A stretch of 64,000 nucleotides of DNA from Verrucomicrobia bacterium LW23 (GCA_003054695.1 QAZA01000010.1:1-64000), one strand, 5' to 3'. Counted from the stretch's first letter, positions 34,203 through 42,629 are shown. The notes: generated by a model from the sequence alone, not told the origin. Translations and numbers: made by a program.

Positions 34203-34325
34203 TTAGCGGCTGAACCAGAGTCCGGCCTGTATCAGGAGGAATGCGAGCCCCCAGAGGGGGGATGAAAGCACCAGCAGGAGGAAAACCCACAGGGCCATCT
34301 CGGCGAGAAAGCGAAGCGTTTCCAT
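34203..34325 (-). CDS. Tiny membrane protein (40 aa)
   Basis: Read by eye: METLRFLAEMALWVFLLLVL followed by SSPLWGLAFLLIQAGLWFSR and a stop. It is almost wholly hydrophobic with one or two helices and fills the gap between the 233-aa and winged-helix-like genes with 3- and 11-base spacings, which supports translation. Possible membrane-acting phage peptide. Confidence 0.5.
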   Translation of the reverse strand: METLRFLAEMALWVFLLLVLSSPLWGLAFLLIQAGLWFSR

Positions 34326-34328
34326 GGC

Positions 34329-35030
34329 TCAATAAGGGGTATCCATTCCCGTCTGCGGCGCCGCCGGCGGGGCGGGGCGCTGGCGGGCGGCTTTGGGTTT
34401 GGGTTGGCTGAAGGGTTTGCCTTTGGCGCCGGCGGGCGCCGCGGTGGGGGCGGGGGCGGCGGGGATGCCGAGGGAATCGAGCACGTCGTCCACCGTGCTG
34501 CCGGCGGAGATGCCGCCGCCTTTGGCTTTGGCGCGCAGGCTTTGCACCTTGCGGCGGATCATGTAGACGCAGCCCCATACCGTCTTGGCGTCGGCCTGCT
34601 CCAGGGTGATGCCGCCTTTGGAGTTGCGCAGGTAGCCGCGTACGTAGCCCATGGGATTGCGCATCAGGGCTTCCGCCGCCTTGCACTCCTGCTGCAGGTG
34701 GTGCATGGCCACGCGTACCGGGCGGGTTTCGGCGCGCAGAGCGTAGTCAAACGCCTTGTCGCTGTTGCCCAGCAGGTTCTCGAAGTGCATCATGATGGGC
34801 TCGAAATCCTTACCCACGCACTCGCGCAGCGATTCCATGTCCACCGCGCACGCCTGCTGATCCCGGCGCCAGTCGTTGAAGTCAATGCCGTCCGCAATCA
34901 GCTTCTGCTTGCGCAGCGCGTCAAACGCCTCCTTCGCGCGGATGCAGATCTGCCCCTTCTGCTTGTGGGAGAGCGGGGCGTTGTCCGCGCCGGCCATGGC
35001 ACGGCGGGTATGGTGGGCGCCTTTTTTCAT
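34329..35030 (-). CDS. Hypothetical early phage protein, helical with Pro/Ala tail
   Basis: A 233-residue protein starting at 35030 (ATGA overlap with the upstream stop). The N-terminal half is helical and charged (KQKGQICIRAKEAFDALRKQK; MHHLQQECKAAEAL); residues about 130-170 contain MRNPMGYVRGYLRNSKGGITLE. The C-terminal 45 residues are a Pro/Ala/Lys-rich tail. Not recognised; a Mu GemA-type regulator was considered but no clear motif supports it. Confidence 0.55.
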   Translation of the reverse strand: MKKGAHHTRRAMAGADNAPLSHKQKGQICIRAKEAFDALRKQKLIADGIDFNDWRRDQQACAVDMESLRECVGKDFEPIMMHFENLLGNSDKAFDYALRAETRPVRVAMHHLQQECKAAEALMRNPMGYVRGYLRNSKGGITLEQADAKTVWGCVYMIRRKVQSLRAKAKGGGISAGSTVDDVLDSLGIPAAPAPTAAPAGAKGKPFSQPKPKAARQRPAPPAAPQTGMDTPY

Positions 35031-35422
35031 GGCCTGGCCTCCTCTGAGATCTGCCAATCAGACCAGTCCTGAAGGGAGACACCCAGCGCCTCTTCGTGCG
35101 CCTCAACGTCTCCACGTCCACACACACCAACCATCCCGTACAGGCCTTCGAAATCGATAAGTTGGCGGAATACCTGTGTTGCCTTTTCCCGACCCAACTG
35201 GCGGAATAGGATCACCGCGAGCCCCCGATGCACACAAACGAAATCGTGGGCGTTGCAGTTCTCTGCCTGTTGATCCATGAGATCGGCCATCGTTTCCAGA
35301 GTAACTTCCTCGGACTTGGCCTCGCGGTGGGAAAAGCAATGCAGAGGATTCCATGAGAGGTATTCGTCATCCTCTTCACTTCCTCTAACCATATAGAGTT
35401 TACGGGATTTTAAAGCGCTCAT
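35027..35422 (-). CDS. Hypothetical acidic phage protein
   Basis: A 131-residue, acidic, AT-richer gene product starting MSALKSRKLYMVRGSEEDDEYLSWNP. Contains HREAKSEEVTLETMADLMDQQ and a C-terminal acidic segment. It is coupled to the next gene by ATGA and lies six bases after DnaB. No family recognised. Composition and lack of conservation suggest an accessory (moron-like) gene. Confidence 0.5.
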   Translation of the reverse strand: MSALKSRKLYMVRGSEEDDEYLSWNPLHCFSHREAKSEEVTLETMADLMDQQAENCNAHDFVCVHRGLAVILFRQLGREKATQVFRQLIDFEGLYGMVGVCGRGDVEAHEEALGVSLQDWSDWQISEEARP

Positions 35423-35427
35423 AGGAT

Positions 35428-36894
35428 TTACCTCGCGGGAACAGTCCGAGGATCCTCGAACCGGGTGAAGGGTGAGTTGTACGCAATCTGCAGCTTGTCC
35501 ACCGGGCCGCTGCGTTGCTTGGCGATGATGAGGCTGTACGGGAGGGCGCCGGGCTGGGGCGTGGCACCTTCCTCCAGTTCGTGGCGGTGCAGCATGAGAA
35601 CCATGTCGGCGTCCTGCTCAATGGCGCCGGACTCGCGCAGGTTGTGCAGGGCGGGTTCCGCCTTGCCTTCCTCGCTCTTGCGGTTGAGTTGCGCCAGGAT
35701 GATGACCGGGACGCCCAGCTCTTTGGCCATGCCCTTGATGCCGCGCGAGATCTCCGCCACCTCCACCTGCCGGTTATCCTTGGCCTGGCCGCTTTCGCTG
35801 CGCAGCAGCTGCAAATAGTCCACCACCACCAGGTCAATGCCGTAGCGATCTTTCATCCGGCGCGCCTTGCCGCGCAGCTGGTTAATGGTCATGAACGACG
35901 AATCGTCCAGGTAAAGCGGCATCTGCTTGAGGGCGGCGCCCGCCTGGGCCAGCAGCTCCATCTCCTTGTCGGTCAACTCGCCGCGGCGGATGCGCTGCAT
36001 GTCCACACCGCTCATGCTGGAAAGCAGGCGGAGCATCAGCTGCTGGTTGGTCATCTCCAGCGAGAAAAAGCCGACGCCGTAGCCGGGCCGCACCCATTCG
36101 TCCAGCGTGTCGTCATAGCGCGCATCCAGCGCGTGCCGGGCAAAGGTGAGCGCCAGGGCGGTCTTGCCCACGCCAGGGCGCGCGGCCAGCACGATCATGT
36201 CGCCGGGTTGCCACCCGGTGGTCAGCTGGTTAAGCTGGTAAAAGCCGGTAGGGATACCGCTCAGGCGCCCCTTGCGGGACTGCCATGTGGCGGCCACCGC
36301 CAGAGTGCGATCGACTTCATCCCGCACGCACACGATGGAGTTGCCAATGCCCTTGTTGGTGATGGCGAACACGGACGTTTCCGCCGCGTCCAGTACGCCA
36401 GCCGCGTCGTCCGGCCGGTCCGCAATGTGCTGCACGATCCCCGCGCACACGCCCTGCAGGTTGCGCAGCAGCGCCTTGTCGTACACGATGCGGATGTACG
36501 CCGCGCAGTTGAGGTGCGTGGCCAGGCCGGCCGCGAGCTCCGCCAGGTAACCGGGCGCGCCAATCGCCTCGGCAATCTTTTTGTCGACCAGGTACTGGTG
36601 CAGCGTGGTGATATCGATCGGCGTACGCGCGTTGTGCATGGCGGCCAGCGCGGTAAAGATCTCCTTGTGCGCCGGCACAAAGAAATCCTCCACCCGCAGC
36701 GCCTCCAGCACCGTGTCAATAATCTCGTCCGGCCGCGACATCATCGAAGCCAGCACCGCCTTCTCCGCGTCCGCGCTGTACAGCGGGCCGGGGATAAACG
36801 TGGCCGGGTTGAGGAGCTCCGCTGTGTGCACCGGCTCCGCCTTGCGGCGGCGCCGGGACTTTGCGGGGGCCTCGTAGGTGGGATCGTAGCTCAT
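35428..36894 (-). CDS. Phage DnaB-type replicative helicase
   Basis: A 488-residue hexameric helicase. The N-terminal domain (about 36-165) includes SADAEKAVLASMMSRPDEI. The RecA-like domain follows with Walker A ARPGVGKTALAL (238-249), a FSLEMTNQQLMLRLLSS helix (277 on), Walker B LVVVDYLQLL (355-364) and IEQDADMVLMLHR. Length and motifs are those of DnaB, not a loader. Mu-type phages use host DnaB through PriA, so an own copy is unusual. Its start overlaps the previous gene's stop by four bases (36891-36894). Confidence 0.93.
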   Translation of the reverse strand: MSYDPTYEAPAKSRRRRKAEPVHTAELLNPATFIPGPLYSADAEKAVLASMMSRPDEIIDTVLEALRVEDFFVPAHKEIFTALAAMHNARTPIDITTLHQYLVDKKIAEAIGAPGYLAELAAGLATHLNCAAYIRIVYDKALLRNLQGVCAGIVQHIADRPDDAAGVLDAAETSVFAITNKGIGNSIVCVRDEVDRTLAVAATWQSRKGRLSGIPTGFYQLNQLTTGWQPGDMIVLAARPGVGKTALALTFARHALDARYDDTLDEWVRPGYGVGFFSLEMTNQQLMLRLLSSMSGVDMQRIRRGELTDKEMELLAQAGAALKQMPLYLDDSSFMTINQLRGKARRMKDRYGIDLVVVDYLQLLRSESGQAKDNRQVEVAEISRGIKGMAKELGVPVIILAQLNRKSEEGKAEPALHNLRESGAIEQDADMVLMLHRHELEEGATPQPGALPYSLIIAKQRSGPVDKLQIAYNSPFTRFEDPRTVPAR

Positions 36895-37196
36895 GACTGT
36901 TCGATCTTTTCGAGGATGATGTGAGGAGCCATGTCGAACTTTACCGAGAGCGTTTTGAGCATCTCGTACAGGGCGTATTCATCCCGCTCAAAGCCTGCGA
37001 CAGGGATGAAAACTACCGTGGGCGTGTAGATATCCCCTTGCATCTCTTCCCGGCAGTAAACAATGCGAGGGGAGTTGGAGCAGAAAGTTCTGCCTATCCG
37101 GTGAAATCCTCGGGCCTCCAGAAACGCATAGCATCTGTCTGGACTTGGGGGCATAACGTGCACATAGGTTTCGACCTTGATTCTCTTTTCAGCCAT
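36891..37196 (-). CDS. Hypothetical phage protein
   Basis: A 101-residue, AT-richer product beginning MAEKRIKVETYVHVMPPSPDR, with a mixed alpha/beta pattern (RCYAFLEARGFHRIGRTFC...NSPRIVYCREEMQ) and a helical C-terminus (LYEMLKTLSVKFDMAPHIIL). Coupled to DnaB by ATGA and one base from the membrane gene before it. No family recognised. Confidence 0.5.
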   Translation of the reverse strand: MAEKRIKVETYVHVMPPSPDRCYAFLEARGFHRIGRTFCSNSPRIVYCREEMQGDIYTPTVVFIPVAGFERDEYALYEMLKTLSVKFDMAPHIILEKIEQS

Positions 37197-37197
37197 C

Positions 37198-37416
37198 TCA
37201 GTTCCTTTCCGCGGCTCTGGCCGCTGTGTCTACTCCGACAACCGGCGTGCACCTCTGCCACGCCTTCCGTGGTTCTCCCGGCTCGCGAGTGAGAGCGCAC
37301 CGGATGTTCTCGCGGGAGATCTGCCATGCAGATGCGAACCCGAAGAAGAAACCGACCGTCGCGGCGCTCACCAGGCCGCCTGCGACGATCAGCGTGATGC
37401 TAAAGATCTCGATCAT
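37198..37416 (-). CDS. Small membrane protein
   Basis: A 72-residue protein with one strong N-terminal membrane segment (FSITLIVAGGLVSAATVGFFFGFASAW written in two parts: FSITLIVAGGLVSAATVG and FFFGFASAW) followed by a soluble basic tail of about 40 residues with two cysteines. Coupled upstream by ATGA. Possibly a superinfection-exclusion-type peptide, by analogy only. Confidence 0.5.
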   Translation of the reverse strand: MIEIFSITLIVAGGLVSAATVGFFFGFASAWQISRENIRCALTREPGEPRKAWQRCTPVVGVDTAARAAERN

Positions 37417-37922
37417 GCCGCCTTCTTTCGGGCGTGATGGATGTTGTAGACGTTCTCCGGCTCTGCGGCCTGGGCTGCCAGGCTGGTGATCTTCACCGCC
37501 AGGGCGCCCTTGCGGGTCACAATGGCCATCACCTGCTGCAGCTTCTTGTCCTTAAGCAGCACGCGGGCCGCGTCGCGGAAACCTTCCGCCGGCTTGTGGA
37601 CGATGTTACTGCGCACCAGTTTGCTGTAGTTGCGCTCGCCCACCAGGGTGCGGATGCACTGCGCCTGGTCGTCGTCCAGGGTGGCAAGCAGCGCATCGCC
37701 CTGCTGCATGATGAGCGCGGCGCCGACGTTGCCGAGAAAGCGCATCGTCCAGCTGACGGGATCCGCCGTGTTGGCGGCCTGGGCAGCGGCCTTCAGCTGG
37801 GCCTTGATGGCGTCCAGCCGTTTGGTGCGCTCCGCAATTTCCTGGCTCAGCGTGTAGCCTTCATCCACCAGGGCGATGAGGGCGGGATTGGGTTGGTCGG
37901 GCGTGGGGGTTGGGGAGTTCAT
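37413..37922 (-). CDS. Hypothetical helical phage protein
   Basis: A 169-residue mostly helical protein: Pro-rich start (MNSPTPTPDQPNPALIALVD), coiled-coil-like IAERTKRLDAIKAQLKAAAQ, then QAQCIRTLVGERNYSKLVR and a Lys-rich C-terminus. Location in the early cassette next to a zinc-finger protein suggests a nucleic-acid function. A Gam-like role (DNA-end binding in Mu) was considered on position but there is no motif evidence. Confidence 0.5.
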   Translation of the reverse strand: MNSPTPTPDQPNPALIALVDEGYTLSQEIAERTKRLDAIKAQLKAAAQAANTADPVSWTMRFLGNVGAALIMQQGDALLATLDDDQAQCIRTLVGERNYSKLVRSNIVHKPAEGFRDAARVLLKDKKLQQVMAIVTRKGALAVKITSLAAQAAEPENVYNIHHARKKAA

Positions 37923-38158
37923 AGGAGGGAGTTAGGTGATGGGGTTTCGGTGGTGGTTGGGGGTGAAATATTCCGCCGGGCGGCGGGAGGGCGGCGGGAC
38001 GGCTCGCAGTCGATGTATTCCATCCACCTGCACATCCGGTGGGCCACCATGGCGTGGGGCATGCACTCATCGCACACCCACCCGCCCAGGTCCGGGCAGT
38101 AGTGGATGGCCGGCGCCAGGCGCTCGCAGATGGCGCAGATCTGGTGGCCCTCGCTCAT
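37919..38158 (-). CDS. Zinc-ribbon/treble-clef small protein
   Basis: A 79-residue protein starting at 38158. MSEGHQICAICERLAPAIHY then CPDLGGWVCDECMPHAMVAH supplies six cysteines, including two CxxC pairs that would bind zinc. The tail is Pro/Arg-rich. Both ends overlap neighbours by ATGA, as do most genes in this cassette. Likely nucleic-acid or protein interaction module. Confidence 0.6.
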   Translation of the reverse strand: MSEGHQICAICERLAPAIHYCPDLGGWVCDECMPHAMVAHRMCRWMEYIDCEPSRRPPAARRNISPPTTTETPSPNSLL

Positions 38159-38391
38159 CTGAAGCTCCTGTTTCTTTCTTCGACGACTTGTCCGCCCGAA
38201 ATGTGTTGGTAGCCGCCGCCTTCTCCAAGCAGCACGCCATAGCACATATGGCCGAATCGAATGAGCACGCCGCGGGAATCCTGAAGGTAGGTGATAACAC
38301 CGCGTATCTCGACGCGCCCCAGGTGCCGGCCATCGATCCAAAACTCCACCAGGACGTCCATGTTGCCATGCAAGCATCTTGTAAGTTTCAT
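38155..38391 (-). CDS. Hypothetical small phage protein
   Basis: A 78-residue protein with start at 38391 chosen because it overlaps the previous stop (ATGA). Beta-type sequence MKLTRCLHGNMDVLVEFWID then GRHLGRVEIRGVITYL suggests a small barrel. The frame is open upstream, but that part overlaps the neighbouring gene. No family recognised. Confidence 0.5.
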   Translation of the reverse strand: MKLTRCLHGNMDVLVEFWIDGRHLGRVEIRGVITYLQDSRGVLIRFGHMCYGVLLGEGGGYQHISGGQVVEERNRSFR

Positions 38392-38582
38392 CTGGCCTCC
38401 CGCGGGTAGGTCAGGCGAAGAAATATGCAGGCCTTGCGGGTGGCGCGCGGCCAACCTTTGACGAGACGGCAGGCATTCCGATAGACACGGCGCATCTCGT
38501 ACGGACGGCGGGCCGCCCACCGGTGCCAGGGACGGCATGGCCAACTTTGGAAGACGTAGTAACCTGTCAGAGCTGTCTTCAT
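38388..38582 (-). CDS. Hypothetical small basic phage protein
   Basis: A 64-residue, Arg/Trp-rich protein (MKTALTGYYVFQSWPCRPWH, then RWAARRPYEMRRVYRNACRL). Start at 38582, coupled on both sides by ATGA overlaps. Strongly basic. Unknown function. Confidence 0.5.
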   Translation of the reverse strand: MKTALTGYYVFQSWPCRPWHRWAARRPYEMRRVYRNACRLVKGWPRATRKACIFLRLTYPREAR

Positions 38583-38833
38583 CGCGCACCGCCTTCCGGC
38601 AGTGCGTAGACGCCGCGCTTCACCATCACAATCCGGGCCTCGCGCTTCATCCAGCACAGCACCTCGTCCAGGCTGTGCTCGCTGCACTTGGCGGAGGTGA
38701 TCTTGTCCCAGAGGTCATGCCGGGACGTGGGGCACCCGGCGGCGGCCAGCGCCTTCAGGATGTCGGCGGCGATGGCGTCCGCGCCAATGACGAGGCGGGT
38801 TCCTCTCGGGGGCTTGACTTTGAGTTTGCTCAT
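38579..38833 (-). CDS. Small winged-helix-like early protein
   Basis: An 84-residue protein (start 38833, MSKLKVKPPRGTRLVIGADA) with a winged-helix-like arrangement: ADILKALAAAGCPTSRHDLWDKI, then SLDEVLCWMKREARIVMVKR and a terminal wing GVYALPEG. Coupled on both sides. Probable DNA-binding protein of the early region; no named family. Confidence 0.55.
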   Translation of the reverse strand: MSKLKVKPPRGTRLVIGADAIAADILKALAAAGCPTSRHDLWDKITSAKCSEHSLDEVLCWMKREARIVMVKRGVYALPEGGAR

Positions 38834-39204
38834 CGCACACCTCCCGTCGCCGTCGTCGCGGCAACCTGAGCCGCCGCCACACGAACCGCCCGGCCGGCGG
38901 CCCGCGCCGCCTGCACCTGCAGCCGCACGTGGGCGATCGCCCGCTCGTACTGCGCGCGGATCACCAGTGCCTGGCGCCACGCCTCGCGCCGCCCGCGCCC
39001 GGAGATCCCCACCCAGCACCCGCCGCCCCGGCCCCCGCGATCCACGCGGAAGCCGTTGCGCGAGTGACAGTAGCTGATGCCGGCCACGCCTGTGTTGCTG
39101 CGCGGGGACGCCGTGCGAAGGTGCGCCAGGCGCGGCCCCTGGCGGGGCACCCAGACGCGGCCCAGGCGGTAGGCGCCATCGGCTTGGGAGGTGAGCACGC
39201 TCAT
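38830..39204 (-). CDS. AP2/ERF-like domain phage protein
   Basis: A 124-residue protein with a segment resembling the phage AP2-type DNA-binding domain: NTGVAGISYCHSRNGFRVD (the 'GvsydkrrgkWra' strand pair), then GCWVGISGRGRREAWRQALV (the last strand and helix). The basic N-terminus and Ala-rich C-terminal helix flank it. AP2 domains are typical of phage homing and regulatory proteins. Overlaps MuB-like and 84-aa genes by ATGA. Confidence 0.58.
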   Translation of the reverse strand: MSVLTSQADGAYRLGRVWVPRQGPRLAHLRTASPRSNTGVAGISYCHSRNGFRVDRGGRGGGCWVGISGRGRREAWRQALVIRAQYERAIAHVRLQVQAARAAGRAVRVAAAQVAATTATGGVR

Positions 39205-40214
39205 CGCCGGGGCTGTGCCTCCTTCACGGTCTTAAGCTCGGTGCGGGCCTTCACCGCCTGGTGAAACACGTCCATGGTGGGCGCGTCCTTGCCGGCCAGC
39301 TCGCGCACTTTCTTGATGACCTCGCGGACAAAGGCGAGGTTGCCGCGGTTGACGGCGGCGATGAGCAGCACGTGCACCATGGTTTGCATGTGGGGGCGCA
39401 GCTCGGGCAGGCGGTTTTCCAGCATGATTTCCACGTCGCCGGGGTCGCAGTCGTTGAGCTGGATCACCGCAGCCAGGCGGTTGCCGGTGAGCTGGCGCGC
39501 CTCCTCAAAGGCGGCGAGCTCCAGGCGGCGCCACAGGGTGCGCATGCTGGCCACGATCACCTCGCCCGGCGTCTGGTTGATCAGGCTCTTGATGACGTTG
39601 AGGATCTTCGGGCCCATGTGGTGCCCCTCGTCCACAAACAGCGCCACGCGCGGCTCGGTCATGTGGCGGACCAGCATGCTGAACCGCTCCATGGAGGTGC
39701 GGGGCACATCCTTCACGCCGAACGCGCCCAGGGCGCATTGCATGAAGCTCATCGGGTTGTCGCCGATGACCTGGTTCATCTCCATGCCCACGATGCGCGG
39801 GCCGTATTTCTCCTGCAGCGCGCGCTTCAGCGACGATTTGCCAGAGCCGGTATCACCCAGCACCAGGATAAACCGCGCGTTGTCGCACTCGGTCATCGCG
39901 GGCAGGAACACGGAGCGCAGCTTGTTGACGCCCGACATGCGGTCGTACATCTGCTCCCGCTCCCGCTCCGCCGCCATGCTGCGCACCAGCGCCGCCACCG
40001 TCCGGTAACTGGCTAGCCACTTCTCGCTGTCCAGCTCGGAGTCCAGAATCTTGCCGGCGGCAATGATGCTCCACGTCTTGCTGGAGCCCAGCCCCGGAAA
40101 CATCCGGCACAGCGCCTCAGTCGACAGACCTTTGCGCTGCTGAAAATCGCGAACCTGCTGGACAATCGTCGCCAGCTCGTCCGCATCCATCTGTGCAAGT
40201 ACCTCGGGAGCCAT
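39201..40214 (-). CDS. MuB-like AAA+ target-capture ATPase
   Basis: A 337-residue protein with an N-terminal helix-turn-helix-like segment (STEALCRMFPGLGSSKTWSIIAAGKI, about 31-56 as separate pieces) and an AAA+ domain: Walker A LGDTGSGKSSL (119-129) and Walker B VALFVDEGHH (190-199). MuB binds target DNA, activates MuA and gives target immunity. It follows MuA with one small gene between (40219-40665), a small departure from the direct A-B order of Mu. Confidence 0.92.
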   Translation of the reverse strand: MAPEVLAQMDADELATIVQQVRDFQQRKGLSTEALCRMFPGLGSSKTWSIIAAGKILDSELDSEKWLASYRTVAALVRSMAAEREREQMYDRMSGVNKLRSVFLPAMTECDNARFILVLGDTGSGKSSLKRALQEKYGPRIVGMEMNQVIGDNPMSFMQCALGAFGVKDVPRTSMERFSMLVRHMTEPRVALFVDEGHHMGPKILNVIKSLINQTPGEVIVASMRTLWRRLELAAFEEARQLTGNRLAAVIQLNDCDPGDVEIMLENRLPELRPHMQTMVHVLLIAAVNRGNLAFVREVIKKVRELAGKDAPTMDVFHQAVKARTELKTVKEAQPRR

Positions 40215-40218
40215 AGGG

Positions 40219-40665
40219 TTACTGCGCCTCCCCTTCTGCCATACGTTTCATACGGGAGATCATCTCCTCTTGGGCCATGACGACTGCGCCACGCAACCCC
40301 TGGATAACAAAGACTCCTTGCTCACCAGTGAGCGCCGGATAACCTTGCTGCCTTAAAGTGTCTGAGATTCGCTGGTAGATATGTGTCACCAGTGCTTCCA
40401 TGGGGTCGGGAAGACTCCCCACAAAGCCCTGCCCAGGCCGGGCAGGCGCGCCACACTGCTCCATAGCGGCAACGCACGTTGCCCCGATTTGACGGATCTC
40501 GTGAAGGGCTCCATCATTACCCTTTGAGAGCCAAGCTCTCTGAGCATCCATTTGGAGCTTCCCGATGATGAGAAGCCATTCCCCAGGCGTATGCAGATGG
40601 TTTGGCCATTTAGCGTCCTGATAAGTCCGCTCACTTTTAAGCGCGTTATATACGTTGATTTTCAT
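40219..40665 (-). CDS. Hypothetical protein between MuA- and MuB-like genes
   Basis: A 148-residue, AT-richer product starting at 40665 (MKINVYNALKSERTYQDAKW). A central segment (HTPGEWLLIIGKLQMDAQRAWL) and GATCVAAMEQCGAPAR give an alpha-helical profile similar in outline to small phage proteins of the Gp-ATP-lid type, but no family is certain. The insertion between A and B genes with distinct composition suggests an acquired gene. Confidence 0.5.
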   Translation of the reverse strand: MKINVYNALKSERTYQDAKWPNHLHTPGEWLLIIGKLQMDAQRAWLSKGNDGALHEIRQIGATCVAAMEQCGAPARPGQGFVGSLPDPMEALVTHIYQRISDTLRQQGYPALTGEQGVFVIQGLRGAVVMAQEEMISRMKRMAEGEAQ

Positions 40666-40721
40666 GGGAGGGGGGTGATGTAGGTAGGGTTGAGGGAAAG
40701 GAAAGGAAGGGTGCTCGACGC

Positions 40722-42596
40722 TCAATAAGCCCAATCGGGCACTATCGTGCCGCTGTCGCGCAGCGCATCCTCCATCTGCTGGAGACGCTCATGCTCCGCG
40801 TCACGGGCGGCGGCGCTGGGTGTGGGCGCGGGGGAGCTCTCCCGCGCCGGCGTCTCAAACGCCGCGGGCTCCGCGCGGGGAGTGCGCGGGGCCTGCGCGG
40901 GCGTGTCGCGGGGGGCGGCGGGAGAGGAGGCGGGGGCACCGGCCGGGCGGCGCGTATTGCGCTCCACGCGGGCCACCTGGCCGTCGTGGGTGCGCATCTC
41001 GGAGACGGCGGCGCGCGGTACCATGCGGCCGTGGGAGAGGCCGGTGGTGCGGTACTCGGTGCGCACGGCGGCGTTGAAGCGGCGGCGAGCGTCGTTGGCG
41101 TCGGCGCGGGCGTCACCGGCAAAGCCGTCTGCGGCCAGGGTAAAGACAGGCGTTTCCGCCTCCGCCGTGGTGTCGCCGATAACGTGGCCGGCGCGGTACT
41201 CGCTCCACGCCTCGGCAAGGATGAGGCGCGCGGGGGCGTCGGGCATGTAGGGATCAAAGTGCACGTCGATGCGGCGGCCCTCGTGTATCCACAGGTCGTC
41301 GTGACGGAAATACATCTGCACCTTGCCGCCGGGCGTCTCCACGGTGCCGCCCACAAACGCCTTGCGGGCCGTCCACTGGCGGCGCTCCGGGGAGAAAAGC
41401 CAGCGTTGATCGGCGGAAAGCGGGCGCATGGGGCGCTCGGCAAGCTCCTGCTGCCAGCGCACGGCGGGGATCCAGTGGCCGCGGCGCTTGCTCTCGATCG
41501 GCTCGGCGTTTACCCACTCGATAGCGGCGGCCAGGCGCTCCATCGCTTCCTCCAGCGACATGAAATGCTCACGGGGATTGACGGCACCGGACTGGCAGCG
41601 GCTCAGCATCTTGCTGTTCCACTCAAAGCTGCCGCGGGTGCGGCCCACGTGGCCGGGGAAAAGGGAAAGCGGCGTCCACAGGCGCCCGAAATAGTTCTCG
41701 ATAAAGGGCTTGCCGTTGCTGCTGTAGGCATAGAAAGGTTTGGTGCCGGCGGCGTTCAGGGCGGTCTGCACGCTCTGCGCCTTCCAGGTGCCCTGCTCCA
41801 GCCCGGTCACCAGCGGCACGCCGACATCCGTGTAGGCCTGGCCCATCACGCCCAGAATATCCGTGGCCCGGTAGGCCTCATGCGGCCGCACCACAAAGGA
41901 GTAGGCCGGGCAATAAAGCGTCGCCGCGTCCACCGCCAGCAACAGCTGGAACCGGCCCACGCGACAACCCCAGCGCTCCGAGCACTTGTCGCCGCCCCAC
42001 GGCCAGTCCACCACCACAGGGAAATTGATCGTGGCGTCATCCCACTCCCACAACGCGCCCGCGTGCATCGGCACTTCCCGGCCCGTGTGATCCTCATAGG
42101 TATTGCCACGTAACGTCATATAAAAATCCTTCGCCGTATCGGACGGCCGGCGATGGTGCTGCACCACCGCCTTGGGCACATCCATCACCCGCCGAATCAC
42201 CGACGTCAGCTTGTGCTTGCTGGAGCGCGGGCGCAGAATCGCCTCCCGCAACTCCTCCGAACACCGCGCCGACTGCGCAAACATCCGCGCCGCCGCCGTC
42301 TTGCTCCCCGCCTCCGCCGTCCGCTCCGTGGAGATGTATATTGCCTTAAGCGCCTGATCCTCAGCCGGGGTGATTACGCAGAGGGGATCACGACCACGCG
42401 CATCGAAGGCGGGGACCAGGCCTTGGAATCCGCGCTCCGCGTGGGCTTTTCGCCACCTGGATATGGTTGCTTGGCTCAGCCCTAGGGCTCGACACGCACG
42501 AGATTCAGACCCCAACTGAGCGATTTTTTCATCCACCCGCCGCAGCGTATCCATGCGCTGATTGGCGATTGTCATATGATCCTCAGTTGGGGGCAT
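40722..42596 (-). CDS. MuA-like DDE transposase
   Basis: A 624-residue transposase/integrase. An N-terminal helix-turn-helix (RACRALGLSQATISRWRKAH, 33-52) precedes an RNase-H-fold core: WEWDDATINFP (Asp186/187), LLAVDAATLYCPA, then GLEQGTW (265-271) and GKPFIENYFGRLW with Glu300. The second catalytic position, Asp in Mu (Asp336), appears to be Glu267 here. A Mu-C-type beta barrel (KVQMYFRHDDLWIHEGRRID) and a Pro/Ala-rich, ClpX-recognition-like tail follow. It is expected to act on the end repeats at 16599-16665 and 56276-56440. Confidence 0.93.
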   Translation of the reverse strand: MPPTEDHMTIANQRMDTLRRVDEKIAQLGSESRACRALGLSQATISRWRKAHAERGFQGLVPAFDARGRDPLCVITPAEDQALKAIYISTERTAEAGSKTAAARMFAQSARCSEELREAILRPRSSKHKLTSVIRRVMDVPKAVVQHHRRPSDTAKDFYMTLRGNTYEDHTGREVPMHAGALWEWDDATINFPVVVDWPWGGDKCSERWGCRVGRFQLLLAVDAATLYCPAYSFVVRPHEAYRATDILGVMGQAYTDVGVPLVTGLEQGTWKAQSVQTALNAAGTKPFYAYSSNGKPFIENYFGRLWTPLSLFPGHVGRTRGSFEWNSKMLSRCQSGAVNPREHFMSLEEAMERLAAAIEWVNAEPIESKRRGHWIPAVRWQQELAERPMRPLSADQRWLFSPERRQWTARKAFVGGTVETPGGKVQMYFRHDDLWIHEGRRIDVHFDPYMPDAPARLILAEAWSEYRAGHVIGDTTAEAETPVFTLAADGFAGDARADANDARRRFNAAVRTEYRTTGLSHGRMVPRAAVSEMRTHDGQVARVERNTRRPAGAPASSPAAPRDTPAQAPRTPRAEPAAFETPARESSPAPTPSAAARDAEHERLQQMEDALRDSGTIVPDWAY

Positions 42597-42629
42597 AGCC
42601 TTGATGCGTAACGACTTGTGAATGTCAAA

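Noticed and set aside
38579-39019. A longer N-terminal extension of the 84-aa winged-helix-like gene
   Set aside because: The extension overlaps the AP2-like gene in another frame; the start at 38833 overlaps its stop as in neighbouring coupled genes.
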